A DNA stretch of 51,154 bases from JAIEPT01 sp038217425 (lineage in GTDB: Bacteria; Planctomycetota; Planctomycetia; Gemmatales; Gemmataceae): positions 1-51,154 of the forward strand of contig JBBQPM010000029.1 in assembly GCA_038217425.1 (NCBI GenBank). Reading direction: 5' to 3'. A model generated the notes under the pieces. The model saw only the letters and a list, made by a program, of their open reading frames with translations. It made no database searches and was not told where the DNA came from. Made by a program: the position numbers and the translations under genes. Positions 31,892 to 40,364 of the stretch are shown one piece after another; the stretch's first letter is position 1, and every line of letters begins with the position of its first letter.

Positions 31892-32875
31892 ATGAACACC
31901 CAGGTCATTCTCCTGGATCCGCACCAACCCGACCCCGCCCAGATTCAGGCCGCCGCTCGCGTTCTTCGCGCCGGCGGCCTGGTTGCGTTTCCGACCGAAA
32001 CGGTCTACGGTCTCGGCGCCAATGCCCTGGATGACGCCGCCGTGCGGCGCATTTATGAAGCGAAGGGTCGACCCGCCTCCAATCCCGTCATCGTCCACGT
32101 CGCCGACGCCCTGGCGGTTCGTCCGCTGGTGCGTGAGTTTTGTGACGTCGCTCAGGTGTTGGCCGATCACTTTTGGCCGGGGCCGTTGACGCTGGTGTTG
32201 CCGCGCAGCGAGCGTGTGCCGGATGTCGTCACCGCGGGGGGGCCGACGGTCGCCGTACGCATTCCGAAACATCCGCTGGCGCTGGCGCTCTTGCGCGAAG
32301 TCGGCCTGCCGATCGCGGCGCCGAGCGCCAATCGCTCGACGTGTCTGTCGCCGACTCGAGCCGAGCATGTGCGGAGCGGCTTGGGCGGTCATATCGACAT
32401 GATCCTGGATGGCGGCCCATGTTCGGGCGGGCTCGAGTCGACGGTGCTCGACGTGACGACCGATCCGCCTCGGCTGTTGCGTCCGGGGTTGGTAACGCTC
32501 ACGCAGTTGCAAGCGATTGTGGGCCGCATTGAGGTTGGCCCGTCCTGCTCGGAGGAACCGGCACGCTCGCCGGGGTTACTCGAGCGCCATTATGCGCCGT
32601 GCACGCCGCTGGTGCTGGCGAATGACAATGGCATGTCACTCGTCGATTCCCTGACACGCCAGGGGAAACGCGTCGGCTGGGTGACCATGGAGTCCACATC
32701 GCATGAAGGCGCCGTCGTACGCGTCATGTCCGCGGACCCGGCGGTCTATGCGTCGAATCTATACGACATGCTCCATCAACTCGATCAGATGGGGCTGGAC
32801 CGAATCGTGGTTTCTTTGCCGCCTCAAGGCGACGCATGGTCCGCGGTGCATGATCGGTTGCGCCGAGCGTCATGA
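31892..32875 (+). CDS. L-threonylcarbamoyladenylate synthase, Sua5 type
   Basis: The 327-residue protein makes threonylcarbamoyl-AMP from Thr, bicarbonate and ATP for the t6A modification of tRNAs reading ANN codons. The YrdC domain is plain: GGLVAFPTETVYGLGANA, IYEAKGRPASNPVIVHV, FWPGPLTLVL, VAVRIPKHPLALALL, APSANRS and LDGGPCSGGLESTVLD. A linker (SPGLLERHYAPCTPL) leads to a C-terminal Sua5 domain, so it is the two-domain form rather than TsaC. The start is 3 bp after the efp stop, giving a translation-linked pair. A family 3 inverted repeat follows the gene. Confidence 0.93.
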   Translation: MNTQVILLDPHQPDPAQIQAAARVLRAGGLVAFPTETVYGLGANALDDAAVRRIYEAKGRPASNPVIVHVADALAVRPLVREFCDVAQVLADHFWPGPLTLVLPRSERVPDVVTAGGPTVAVRIPKHPLALALLREVGLPIAAPSANRSTCLSPTRAEHVRSGLGGHIDMILDGGPCSGGLESTVLDVTTDPPRLLRPGLVTLTQLQAIVGRIEVGPSCSEEPARSPGLLERHYAPCTPLVLANDNGMSLVDSLTRQGKRVGWVTMESTSHEGAVVRVMSADPAVYASNLYDMLHQLDQMGLDRIVVSLPPQGDAWSAVHDRLRRAS

Positions 32876-32879
32876 TTTT

Positions 32880-32939
32880 GGAGCCCGCAGCGCCAGCAAG
32901 GTTCGGGACCAGAAAAACCTTGCTCGCGCTGCGGGCTCC
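32880..32939. repeat. Inverted repeat, family 3 copy B
   Basis: Arms of 24 bp (32880-32903 and 32916-32939) match at 23 positions around a 12-nt loop. The arm is nearly identical to copy A at 15049-15096. It lies between the Sua5 and Lhr genes. Confidence 0.9.
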
Positions 32940-32957
32940 TCGAACAATGTGTGACGC

Positions 32958-35900
32958 ATGAATGACCTGTTCCTGCCGCCGGTCGTCGAATGGTTTCGCC
33001 GCACGCTCGGCGAACCGACGCCGGTGCAGAAACTCGGCTGGCCCAGCATCGCGGCCGGCAAACACACGCTCCTCCTGGCGCCGACCGGGTCCGGCAAGAC
33101 GCTCGCGGCGTTCCTGGCGTGCCTCGATTCACTCTGGCGCCAACCCGACCTCGAGCCCGGCGTGCGCATCCTGTACGTCTCGCCGCTCAAGGCGCTCAAC
33201 AACGACATCTACCGCAACGTGCAACTGCCGCTCGAAGGCGTCTAAACTCTCGGACCCGACTTGCCGCACCTCACGATGGGCTTGCGCACCGGCGACACGT
33301 CCCTTGCCGAACGGCAACGGCACCTACGAAAACCGCCCCACGTGCTCATCACGACGCCCGAATCTCTAAACCTGCTGCTCACGTCGAAGGCGCGAGCGAT
33401 TCTCACCGGCGTCACGCATTGCATCGTCGATGAAATCCACGCCCTGTGTCCCAACAAGCGAGGCGTCTTTCTCTCGCTGCTGCTCGAGCGACTACAAGCG
33501 CTCAACCCGCGGCCCTTCGTGCGCATCGGTCTGTCCGCGACGCAGCGCCCACTCGACGAAGTCGCCCGATATCTCGGCGGTTTCGAAACCGACGGCGCGC
33601 CTCGGCCCGTCGAAATCATCGATGCCGGCTTGCGCAAGGCGATCGATCTCGAAGTGCTGAGCCCCGTCGAGCAATTCGGCGCCCAACCGGAAAAGTCGAT
33701 CTGGCCGGCGATCTATCGGCTCCTCGCCAAGGAAGTCCTGGCGCATCGCTCGACGATCATCTTCGCCAACAATCGTCGCACGGTCGAGCGCGTCACCGCC
33801 ATGGTCAACGAGGAACTGCAAACGCTTGACCCGGACGGCGTGGTTCTCGTGCGCGCCCATCACGGCAGCATCAACCTCGAAGTTCGTCAGCAGACAGAGC
33901 AGGCGCTGAAGGAGGGCCGACTGCGCGGCGTGGTGGCGACGGCGTCGCTAGAACTGGGCATCGATATGGGCGCCGTCGATCTGGTCTGCCAGGTCGAGTC
34001 GACGGGCAATGTAGCCCGCGCCTTGCAGCGCGTGGGCAGGGCGGGGCATCTCGTCGGCCAGAAGAGCAAGGGCCGGCTCATTCCCAAAATTCTGCCCGAC
34101 TTGCTCAATCAAGCCGTTCTTGCCGCCGAGATGTTGGCCGGGCGCGTCGAGGCGTTGCGCGTGCCGCGAAACTGTCTCGACGTCCTCGCGCAGCAGGTCG
34201 TCGCCATGGTCGCGATGGATTCCTGGCCGCTCGAGGATTTGTTTCGTCTCGTGCGCCAAGCGTATCCATATCGCGATCTCGCCCCGGCGGCGCTCGATGC
34301 GGTGCTGGAAATGATCTCGGGCCGATTTCGCTTCAACGTGCCGCTGGAGAGCGAGGACGAGACGCCGCGCGTGAACCCCGCGACGCAGCTCAGCGCCTTG
34401 CAGCCGCGCATCAGTTGGGATCGCATCCAGCAAAAGTTACACGCGCTGCCCGGCAGTCAAAGGCTCGCCGTGACCAGCGGCGGTACCATCCCGGACATGG
34501 GCCATTTCGCAGTTTACACCGAAAAGGGCGTGCGCATCGGCGAACTCGACGAGGAGTTCATCTTCGAGCGCCGCGTCGGCGATGCGTTTCTGCTCGGGAC
34601 GACGCCCTGGCGTATCGAGCGCATCGACGTCGATCGCGTCATCGTCCGCTCCGCCGAGGGCTCGCCGGCGCTGGTCCCCTTCTGGCACGGCGAACAAACC
34701 GGACGCAGTTACGACCTCGGCGTCGCCCAGGGTAATTTCTTACGAGAATTGACCAGAAGAATGAGTGATGACGACTGCCTCGGCTGGCTCCAGAAGGACC
34801 ATGTCCTGCAGCGCTGGGCTGCCAAGAATCTGCGCGAGTTTGTGCTGCGCCAATTGCTGCGCACGGATTGCGTCCCCGATCACGAGACGTTTCTGATCGA
34901 GGCGTCGCGCGATCCGCTCGGCGATTGGCAGGTGCTGATTCTCTCGCCGCTCGGGCAGCGCTTTCACTACACGTTGCGTTTGGCCCTGGAAAACATGCTG
35001 CGCCAGCGGCTCGGCTATCGTCCGCAATGTTTGCACCACGACGACGGCATCCTCGTGCGGCTCACCGAAAGCGACGAGCCGCTGCTGGATCTTTTCGAGG
35101 GCATCACGCCCGACAACCTGCGCGATCTGGTGCTCGAAGAGCTCGGCGATAGTGCGTTGTTCGCATTGCGCTTTCGGCAGAATGCCGCCCGCGCTCTGCT
35201 CATGCCGCGCTCGGGTTCCGCGCAACGTTCGCCCCTGTGGCTGCAGCGGTTGCGCGGCCGAGATCTATTGCAGGTCGCCCGGCGCTATCCCGATTTCCCG
35301 ATCGTCGCGGAGACGATGCGCGAATGCCTGCATGATCATCTGGACCTCGAGCGCGCGGCCGAGATGCTGACCGATCTGCGACTGGGCCGGCGCACGATCG
35401 TCACGAAGAAGCTCGACGCACCGTCCCCGTTCGCATCGGCGCTGCTCTTCTCGTTTCAGATGGCATTCATGTATTCCTACGAAACGACAGAAGGCTCGCC
35501 GTCGGACGAGCCGCTCGATCTGAGCTTGCTCGATCAAATCGTGAGCAAGGCGAACATTATCGACGAGGTCGCGATCCAGCACGTCGACCGCCGATTGCGC
35601 GGCGTCGGCCAACCGCCACGCTCGGCGGCGGAGTTGGCGGAGTGGTTGCGCCGACTAGGCGATGTTTCGGAGGAGGAGCTCGAAGGCCCGATGTCGGCAC
35701 TCTTACAAGAACTCGTCCGCGACGGTCGTGTCCAGACGCTGGACTTGCCTGCACGGCGCTGGATTCTGACGGAGTTGCTCGAGGAATACCGCGTCGCGTT
35801 CCTCGGCGCCGAGGTTGAAGGACTCTCGCCGCACCAGGCGGGGATGCGGATTCTACAGCGATTTCTGCACACGCACGCCCTCGTCGGTCTCGCCGACGTT

Positions 35901-37286
35901 CTCGAACGCTATCCCTTTGAGCCCGCTTGGGCCACGAAGCAACTCAAGGCGTGGCAGCAGAAGGGCAAGATCGTCGTCGTCTCGGGAACGGAGTCAGCGC
36001 CTCGCTTCGCGGTTCCCGAAAATTATCAGTACATGCAGCGTTCGACGCTCGCGCTTCGGCGCCGCGAAGTCGTGTCGTGCCCTGCCTGGCAGTTCGCCGA
36101 CTTCGTCCTGCGCTGGCAGAAGGTCCATCCCGCCACGCGCGTGGGCGGCAGTGACGGCGTTCTGGAAATCCTCGAGCAACTACAGGGCACGTTGCTCCCC
36201 GCCGACGCGATCGAGACAATGATCCTGCCGGCGCGCATTCATGGCTATCAACCGCGCTGGCTCGACGAGGCCCTCGCCGGCGGCGGTTGGACCTGGCGCG
36301 GCGACGGCGGCACGCGCGGCGTGGACGACGTCGCCTTTCATCCGCGCGACGGCCTCGGCGAGTTTCCCGCACCCGCGATCCCCAACGACGAACCGCGCCC
36401 GCCAGCGCTCGAACCGGTTCACGAACTGCTGCAGCGCCGCGGCGCCCTGTTTGTCGCCGACCTCGCGAGTCAACTCAATCTGCCCCCCAGCGCCGTTCGA
36501 AAAGCGCTCTGGCAACTCGTCCGCTTCGGGCTCGTCACCAACGATCAATTCGACGTCGTCCGCCAGGGCGAACCCGCCGACGAGACGTCGGTCGAGGGTC
36601 TGCGTTCGATGCGCCGAATGCGCCCGCGTGGCCGACCCTCGCGCACCGAGGCGCGTTGGTCGCTGCTGGCCTGGGGCGCTCCCGACCTTGAAACCCAGGC
36701 CCTGGCCGCGGCCCGGCGCCTCCTGGGACGCTATGGCGTCGTGAGCAAAGAGTTGGCGGCGCTCGATCCGCAGACGCCCGCGTGGCGGATCCTGTACGAA
36801 GTCCTCTCCCGACTGGAACTCGCCGACGAAGTGCGGCGCGGCTACTTCGTCGAGGGGCTCTCCGGCGCCCAGTTCGCGCTCCCCGAAGCCGCGCAAATGT
36901 TGCAAGACTTGACGCTTCCTTCGTCGGCGCCCGAGCCGATGATCTTGCTCGCCGCACTCGATCCCGCCAACGTCTACGGCTCCGCCCTGGAACTCGACAT
37001 CCCCTGGTCGCGAAGGGCAGGGAACGCCCTGGTTCTGCAAGCGGGCAAGCCGATCCTCGCCAGCGAACAGCACGGCAAGAAGCTTCGGGCGTCGATCGTC
37101 TCCGCGGATGCGCTCATCGCGGCTCTCAAAGTAATGCCTGCGATGCTCGGCCGTGGGCAGCATAAGATGACGGTGGAGACCTGGAATGGCGAGCCGGCGA
37201 CCTCTTCGCCCGGCAAGGAATTGTTAGAGTCGGCCGGGTTCGTCCGCGATTATCAATCGATGACTTTCTATGCGCGACCGGGGTAG
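32958..37286 (+). pseudogene. lhr: Lhr-type ATP-dependent helicase interrupted by an in-frame TAA
   Basis: The reading frame would encode about 1,441 residues of a large Lhr-type DEAD/DEAH helicase involved in nucleic-acid repair. The first 95 codons hold EPTPVQKLGWPSI, Walker A APTGSGKT (41-48) and YVSPLKALNNDIYRN. TAA occurs at codon 96 (33243-33245), and the same frame continues without loss: LPHLTMGLRTGDTS, VLITTPESL, VDEIHAL (motif II), FANNRRTVERV, VVATASLELGIDMG, and RALQRVGRAGH (motif VI), followed by the long Lhr C-terminal region. One C-to-T change in a CAA codon would explain it. A TTG at 33261 or ATG at 33276 could start a product lacking motif I. Mutation, sequencing error or readthrough cannot be separated here. 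Confidence 0.8.
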
Positions 37287-37290
37287 GTGG

Positions 37291-37674
37291 ATGAATATTT
37301 TGCATGTGCCGAGCGGCTTGCCCGAGAAGACGCAAACGCTCGGGCCTTACCGGATCGAAACGCTCATTCCGAAACATGAAGAGGGCCGAGCGACGGCGTA
37401 TCGAGTCCGCATCGAACCCCACTCGGTAACGAGCGTCAGCTACCACAAACTCGCGGAGGAGCTGTACTTCGTCCTGTCGGGGAGCGGAATAGCGATATTG
37501 AACGGCCAGCGATTTCTTCTTAAGACGGGCGACTTACTAAGATTGCCTCCCGGCACGACGCACGGCTTCGAAACGGGAGAGGAAGCGCTGGAGATGTTGG
37601 ATGTGCACACGCCCGGCTGCTGGCCGGATCGCGACGTCTATTTCGTGGGGGAGACGCCGCCGGGATTCGCGTGA
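37291..37674 (+). CDS. Cupin-domain protein
   Basis: The 127-residue product is a single small cupin barrel. The two cupin motifs are visible: EPHSVTSVSYHKLAEELYFVLSGSG (first, metal-binding His and Glu) and LRLPPGTTHGFETG (second, His). Such proteins include sugar isomerases, dioxygenases and binding proteins; it resembles mannose-6-phosphate isomerase-type or storage cupins, but no specific reaction can be assigned. The ATG at 37291 follows GGGTAGGTGG, 4 bp after the helicase stop, so it may be co-transcribed with the helicase. Confidence 0.8.
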   Translation: MNILHVPSGLPEKTQTLGPYRIETLIPKHEEGRATAYRVRIEPHSVTSVSYHKLAEELYFVLSGSGIAILNGQRFLLKTGDLLRLPPGTTHGFETGEEALEMLDVHTPGCWPDRDVYFVGETPPGFA

Positions 37675-37681
37675 TCGCGTG

Positions 37682-38059
37682 TCAGTATGGTTGAATCGTT
37701 CTCAACCCAGCGATGACGCCGTAATGTTTAATGTTAAATGTGGCGAGTTCCACGTTGATGCCTACTGCGGTATGTGCGATCAAAGAATCGAGTAGCCCCA
37801 AATTATGGCTCAATCGAAACGAAGCAAAGTCCAAGAGGGCATAACTGCAGTCGAAGCTGGAAGCCCAACGAAGCGGAAATGGCAAACAGAATTTTGCAAC
37901 GCGACGTTGTTCGGCCTTATCTTGACAGCCTTGCAAGAGTTCCATGACAACTAACCCCGGTAGTCCTACCTCGCCCTTACCCAGGCTTTGGAGCCAAGCG
38001 ATCGCGGGCGGATACTTTCGCAAGACATCCACTGCAACGTCAGTGTCGAGCAGGATCAT
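37682..38059 (-). CDS. vapC: VapC-family PIN-domain toxin
   Basis: The 125-residue protein has the PIN ribonuclease pattern: LLDTDVAVDVL (Asp5/Asp7), LPGLVVMELLQG (Glu40), GLLDSLIAHTAV (Asp91) and LATFNIKHY (Asn109). VapC toxins cleave tRNA or rRNA and stop translation. The start ATG overlaps the upstream antitoxin stop by 4 nt (ATGA), the usual toxin-antitoxin arrangement. The gene is complete. Its end lies 7 bp from the convergent cupin gene. Confidence 0.9.
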   Translation of the reverse strand: MILLDTDVAVDVLRKYPPAIAWLQSLGKGEVGLPGLVVMELLQGCQDKAEQRRVAKFCLPFPLRWASSFDCSYALLDFASFRLSHNLGLLDSLIAHTAVGINVELATFNIKHYGVIAGLRTIQPY

Positions 38060-38310
38060 TGGTGCATTCCGCGAGTTTGGGCTTGCTCCCGTAATCGGCG
38101 AGCGAACTCGCGGCTATCGCCAATATCGGACCGATCCTCCCACATTCCGATCAGATCCGAATTCAAGAGGTCTTCCGCCGTCATCTCTTTTTTGGGGACC
38201 GGTTCTACAGTGACTTGAACCTCGGCGTTTGCTTCTTGTAGTCCGATGGGTAAGTCTAAATGTAGTATTCCGTCGCTGCCAACCTTCGATTTTACGATCA
38301 TGCGGTTCAT
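38056..38310 (-). CDS. vapB: VapB-type antitoxin
   Basis: The 84-residue product precedes vapC and overlaps it by 4 nt. The N-terminal strand-rich part (MIVKSKVGSDGILHLDLPIGLQ, then AEVQVTVEPVP) resembles a small AbrB-like or AF2212-like antitoxin fold. The C-terminal part (LIGMWEDRSDIGDSREFARRLRE) has the Trp and Arg-rich helix usual for VapC neutralisation. It should bind VapC and repress the shared promoter. Confidence 0.82.
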   Translation of the reverse strand: MNRMIVKSKVGSDGILHLDLPIGLQEANAEVQVTVEPVPKKEMTAEDLLNSDLIGMWEDRSDIGDSREFARRLREQAQTRGMHQ

Positions 38311-38380
38311 AGATCGACTCCTAGTTCAAAATCGTAAGCGCAAATTGGCATCAATCGCGTTCATAGATCTCATTGCGAGG

Positions 38381-38565
38381 TTATCGGCGACCATCGAATA
38401 TCGGATTTGCGTCAGAGCGGGCGGGCATTCGCTCGAAAGCCGCGAGCCATTCGTTCACAGGAGCCACCGGTCGATGATCAGCTTCACTTGAGTTCCGTCT
38501 GCGAATGGCAGCGGCGCGCCAAGGCGCAAGATGCCGTTCTCCACCGTCGCGATCATCTCCGTCAT
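38381..38565 (-). pseudogene. Frameshifted antitoxin relic
   Basis: The first 36 codons from the ATG at 38565 (GGTGGG upstream) read MTEMIATVENGILRLG, then PLPFADGTQVKLIIDRW, an AF2212/AbrB-like antitoxin start, and stop at 38455. In another frame the sequence continues VNEWLAAFERMPARSD with IFDGRR, a typical antitoxin C-terminal part, ending at 38381. One indel near 38455-38480 would join them. No toxin gene follows. Confidence 0.55.
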
Positions 38566-38603
38566 TGTGCACCCACCGTTTCCCGCCCGCATTATACCAC
38601 GCA

Positions 38604-39641
38604 TCACGTCGAAGCCAGGATGTGCATGATGTCCGCGTCCTTTACGACGTACGTCTTTCCCTCGAGCCGATAAACGCCCTTGCTCTTGGCCTCCTTCATC
38701 GACCCGACCTTTTGAAAATCTTCGTAGCCGACGACCTCGGCACGCACGAAACCGCGCGAGAGGTCGGTATGGATTTCGCCGGCGCCTTCCTGCGCGGTCG
38801 CGCCTTGCGGGATCGTCCAGGCCCGGCATTCGTCCTCGCCGACGGTGAAGAACACGATCATGCCCATGGCCGCGAAGATCTTGCGCAGCGTCTCCTCGCG
38901 CGAAAAGCCGGTGACGCCCAGGTCGGCCATGAAGGCCTGGCGGTCGGCGTCGCTGAGTTCGCCGAGTTCCATCTCGAGCTTCGCGGGGGCGGCCAACGCA
39001 TCGGGGGCAACCTCCAAAAGATCCGCGGGGAGCGGTTGGCCGATTTTGTCGTCGCCCATGTTGACGAAGACGAGCTGCTTCTTGAGCGTGAGGAGCTGGA
39101 AGCTGCGGATGAGCTTTTCCTCTTCGTCCTTGAGGCCGAGAGCGCCGGCGGGTTGGCCGTCTTCGAGCGCCTTGGCGATGCGCGTGAGCAGATCGGACTC
39201 GGCCTGGTCGCGTTCCTTTTCCTTGGCGGGCTTCGGCTTGCGCAGCTGGTCGCGCAGCTTATCGACGCGGGTGCTGACGATCTCGAGGTCGGCGAACAGC
39301 ATTTCTTCGCGGAACTTGCGGAGTTCGTCGACGAGGCTGCCGCCCGCGAAGCCGGTGAGGACGATCATCAGGCCGTTGGCGTCGCGGAGGATGCCGAGCC
39401 GGCGCGGATTGTCGCGGCGTTCGGTGAGATTGAGGCCGGGCGTGTCCAGGAACTCCATCTTGGTCGCGGTCGTCTTCTTCGGGCTGAAGAGATTGGAAAG
39501 CCAGTCGAGCCGAGGATCGGGGACGTCGGGCTTGCCGATCTGGCCTTGCTGCGAACGGGAGGGATCGGGGACGGCGCCGGTGAGCCACTGGAAAACGGTG
39601 CTTTTGCCGGAGCTGGAGAAGCCTGCGATGCCGATTTTCAT
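38604..39641 (-). CDS. ychF: YchF/OLA1-family GTPase-like protein
   Basis: The 345-residue protein begins MKIGIAGFSSSGKSTVFQWLTG (G1 loop) and has FLDTPGL (G3), a central coiled-coil-like insertion (about 110-175) and VFVNMGDD (altered G4). The C-terminal TGS-like domain holds IVFFTVGEDECRAWTIPQGATA, GEIHTDLSRGFVRAEVVGYEDF and KTYVVKDADIM. YchF/OLA1 proteins bind ribosomes and often prefer ATP. It is shorter and more divergent than E. coli YchF, and could be a YchF-like paralogue. The gene stands alone; the promoter region faces a retropepsin-like gene pair. Confidence 0.85.
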   Translation of the reverse strand: MKIGIAGFSSSGKSTVFQWLTGAVPDPSRSQQGQIGKPDVPDPRLDWLSNLFSPKKTTATKMEFLDTPGLNLTERRDNPRRLGILRDANGLMIVLTGFAGGSLVDELRKFREEMLFADLEIVSTRVDKLRDQLRKPKPAKEKERDQAESDLLTRIAKALEDGQPAGALGLKDEEEKLIRSFQLLTLKKQLVFVNMGDDKIGQPLPADLLEVAPDALAAPAKLEMELGELSDADRQAFMADLGVTGFSREETLRKIFAAMGMIVFFTVGEDECRAWTIPQGATAQEGAGEIHTDLSRGFVRAEVVGYEDFQKVGSMKEAKSKGVYRLEGKTYVVKDADIMHILAST

Positions 39642-39693
39642 GAGTAGGGTCCGTGATGATGTTTTCGGAACATTGTACGGACGAATGCAGGAC

Positions 39694-40056
39694 TTAGGAT
39701 AGCGTCAAGGAATTTGCGGCATAGTCGGCGAGCAGGATTCGACCACGCAACAGATTGACGCCGAGCAGTGGGAACTGCCCTGAGTTAAGGATTACTTCGA
39801 CTTCTGTCCACGTCCCGAACCACTCGATTTGACAAGTGAGCGTATCAAGGCTTACTTCGGAGCCGTCGGCCAATAAGGCGCGAATTGTCAAACCGCGAAC
39901 AAGCCCCAGTTGGGCCACGACTGCTTGACCGAGAACCAAATCGCCAGTGAACCCGGTGTCGATCCATGCATCGACGACGGTCGGGGTTGCCTGGGGCGAG
40001 GCTCGTAGTCGAATCGGCAACAACGCGCGACCTTCGCGATCAATTTTGCCAATCAC
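39694..40056 (-). CDS. Clan AA retropepsin-like aspartic protease
   Basis: The 120-residue product is a single-domain aspartic protease-like protein. The catalytic motif is WIDTGFTGDLVL, matching the DTGxTG form of bacterial clan AA proteases; a hydrophobic second turn, FPLLGVNLLRGRILLADY, follows as in retropepsins. It would work as a homodimer. The cellular target is unknown. Its start overlaps the stop of the upstream 83-residue gene by 4 nt, so the two are translationally coupled. Confidence 0.75.
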   Translation of the reverse strand: MIGKIDREGRALLPIRLRASPQATPTVVDAWIDTGFTGDLVLGQAVVAQLGLVRGLTIRALLADGSEVSLDTLTCQIEWFGTWTEVEVILNSGQFPLLGVNLLRGRILLADYAANSLTLS

Positions 40057-40304
40057 GTAAGCAGGCTGCCGATATGAACGGCCGTCCGGTGGCCGACTCG
40101 AATAATATGCCCACGTTTCCCTGGATATGCCTTGCGAGCGGAGGCGGCAGCTTCGCGGAGGGTAGCTCCTACGACAAACTCTTCGGAGTCGGGCTCGATT
40201 ACAATGAACTGGTCGAGGTGGGTGCGCTCTAGCTCCAACTTGTAACGAGCCTCGTAAATCCGCTCGGCTCGCTCAACCAGATCGATAGTCTCTTGCGACG
40301 CCAT
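40053..40304 (-). CDS. Small hypothetical protein coupled to the retropepsin-like gene
   Basis: The 83-residue product contains LVERAERIYEARYKLELERTH, a helix, then a strand-rich part with FIVIEPDSEEFVVGATLREAAASARKAYP and HIIRVGHRTAVHIG. I recognise this as a small protein often encoded next to clan AA aspartic proteases, without a known function. The ATG at 40304 has GGGAG upstream. The 4-nt overlap (ATGA) with the protease gene suggests paired synthesis, perhaps as adaptor or substrate. Confidence 0.65.
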   Translation of the reverse strand: MASQETIDLVERAERIYEARYKLELERTHLDQFIVIEPDSEEFVVGATLREAAASARKAYPGKRGHIIRVGHRTAVHIGSLLT

Positions 40305-40364
40305 TTTTGAATCTCCCGTACTATTCCCAATTATCGAGTTTGAGCAGTGCGGAGTCAACCTGAA

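Noticed and set aside
32958..33245. Separate 95-residue helicase-like gene
   Set aside because: The frame resumes in phase right after the TAA and completes the helicase motifs, so this is the front part of one gene.
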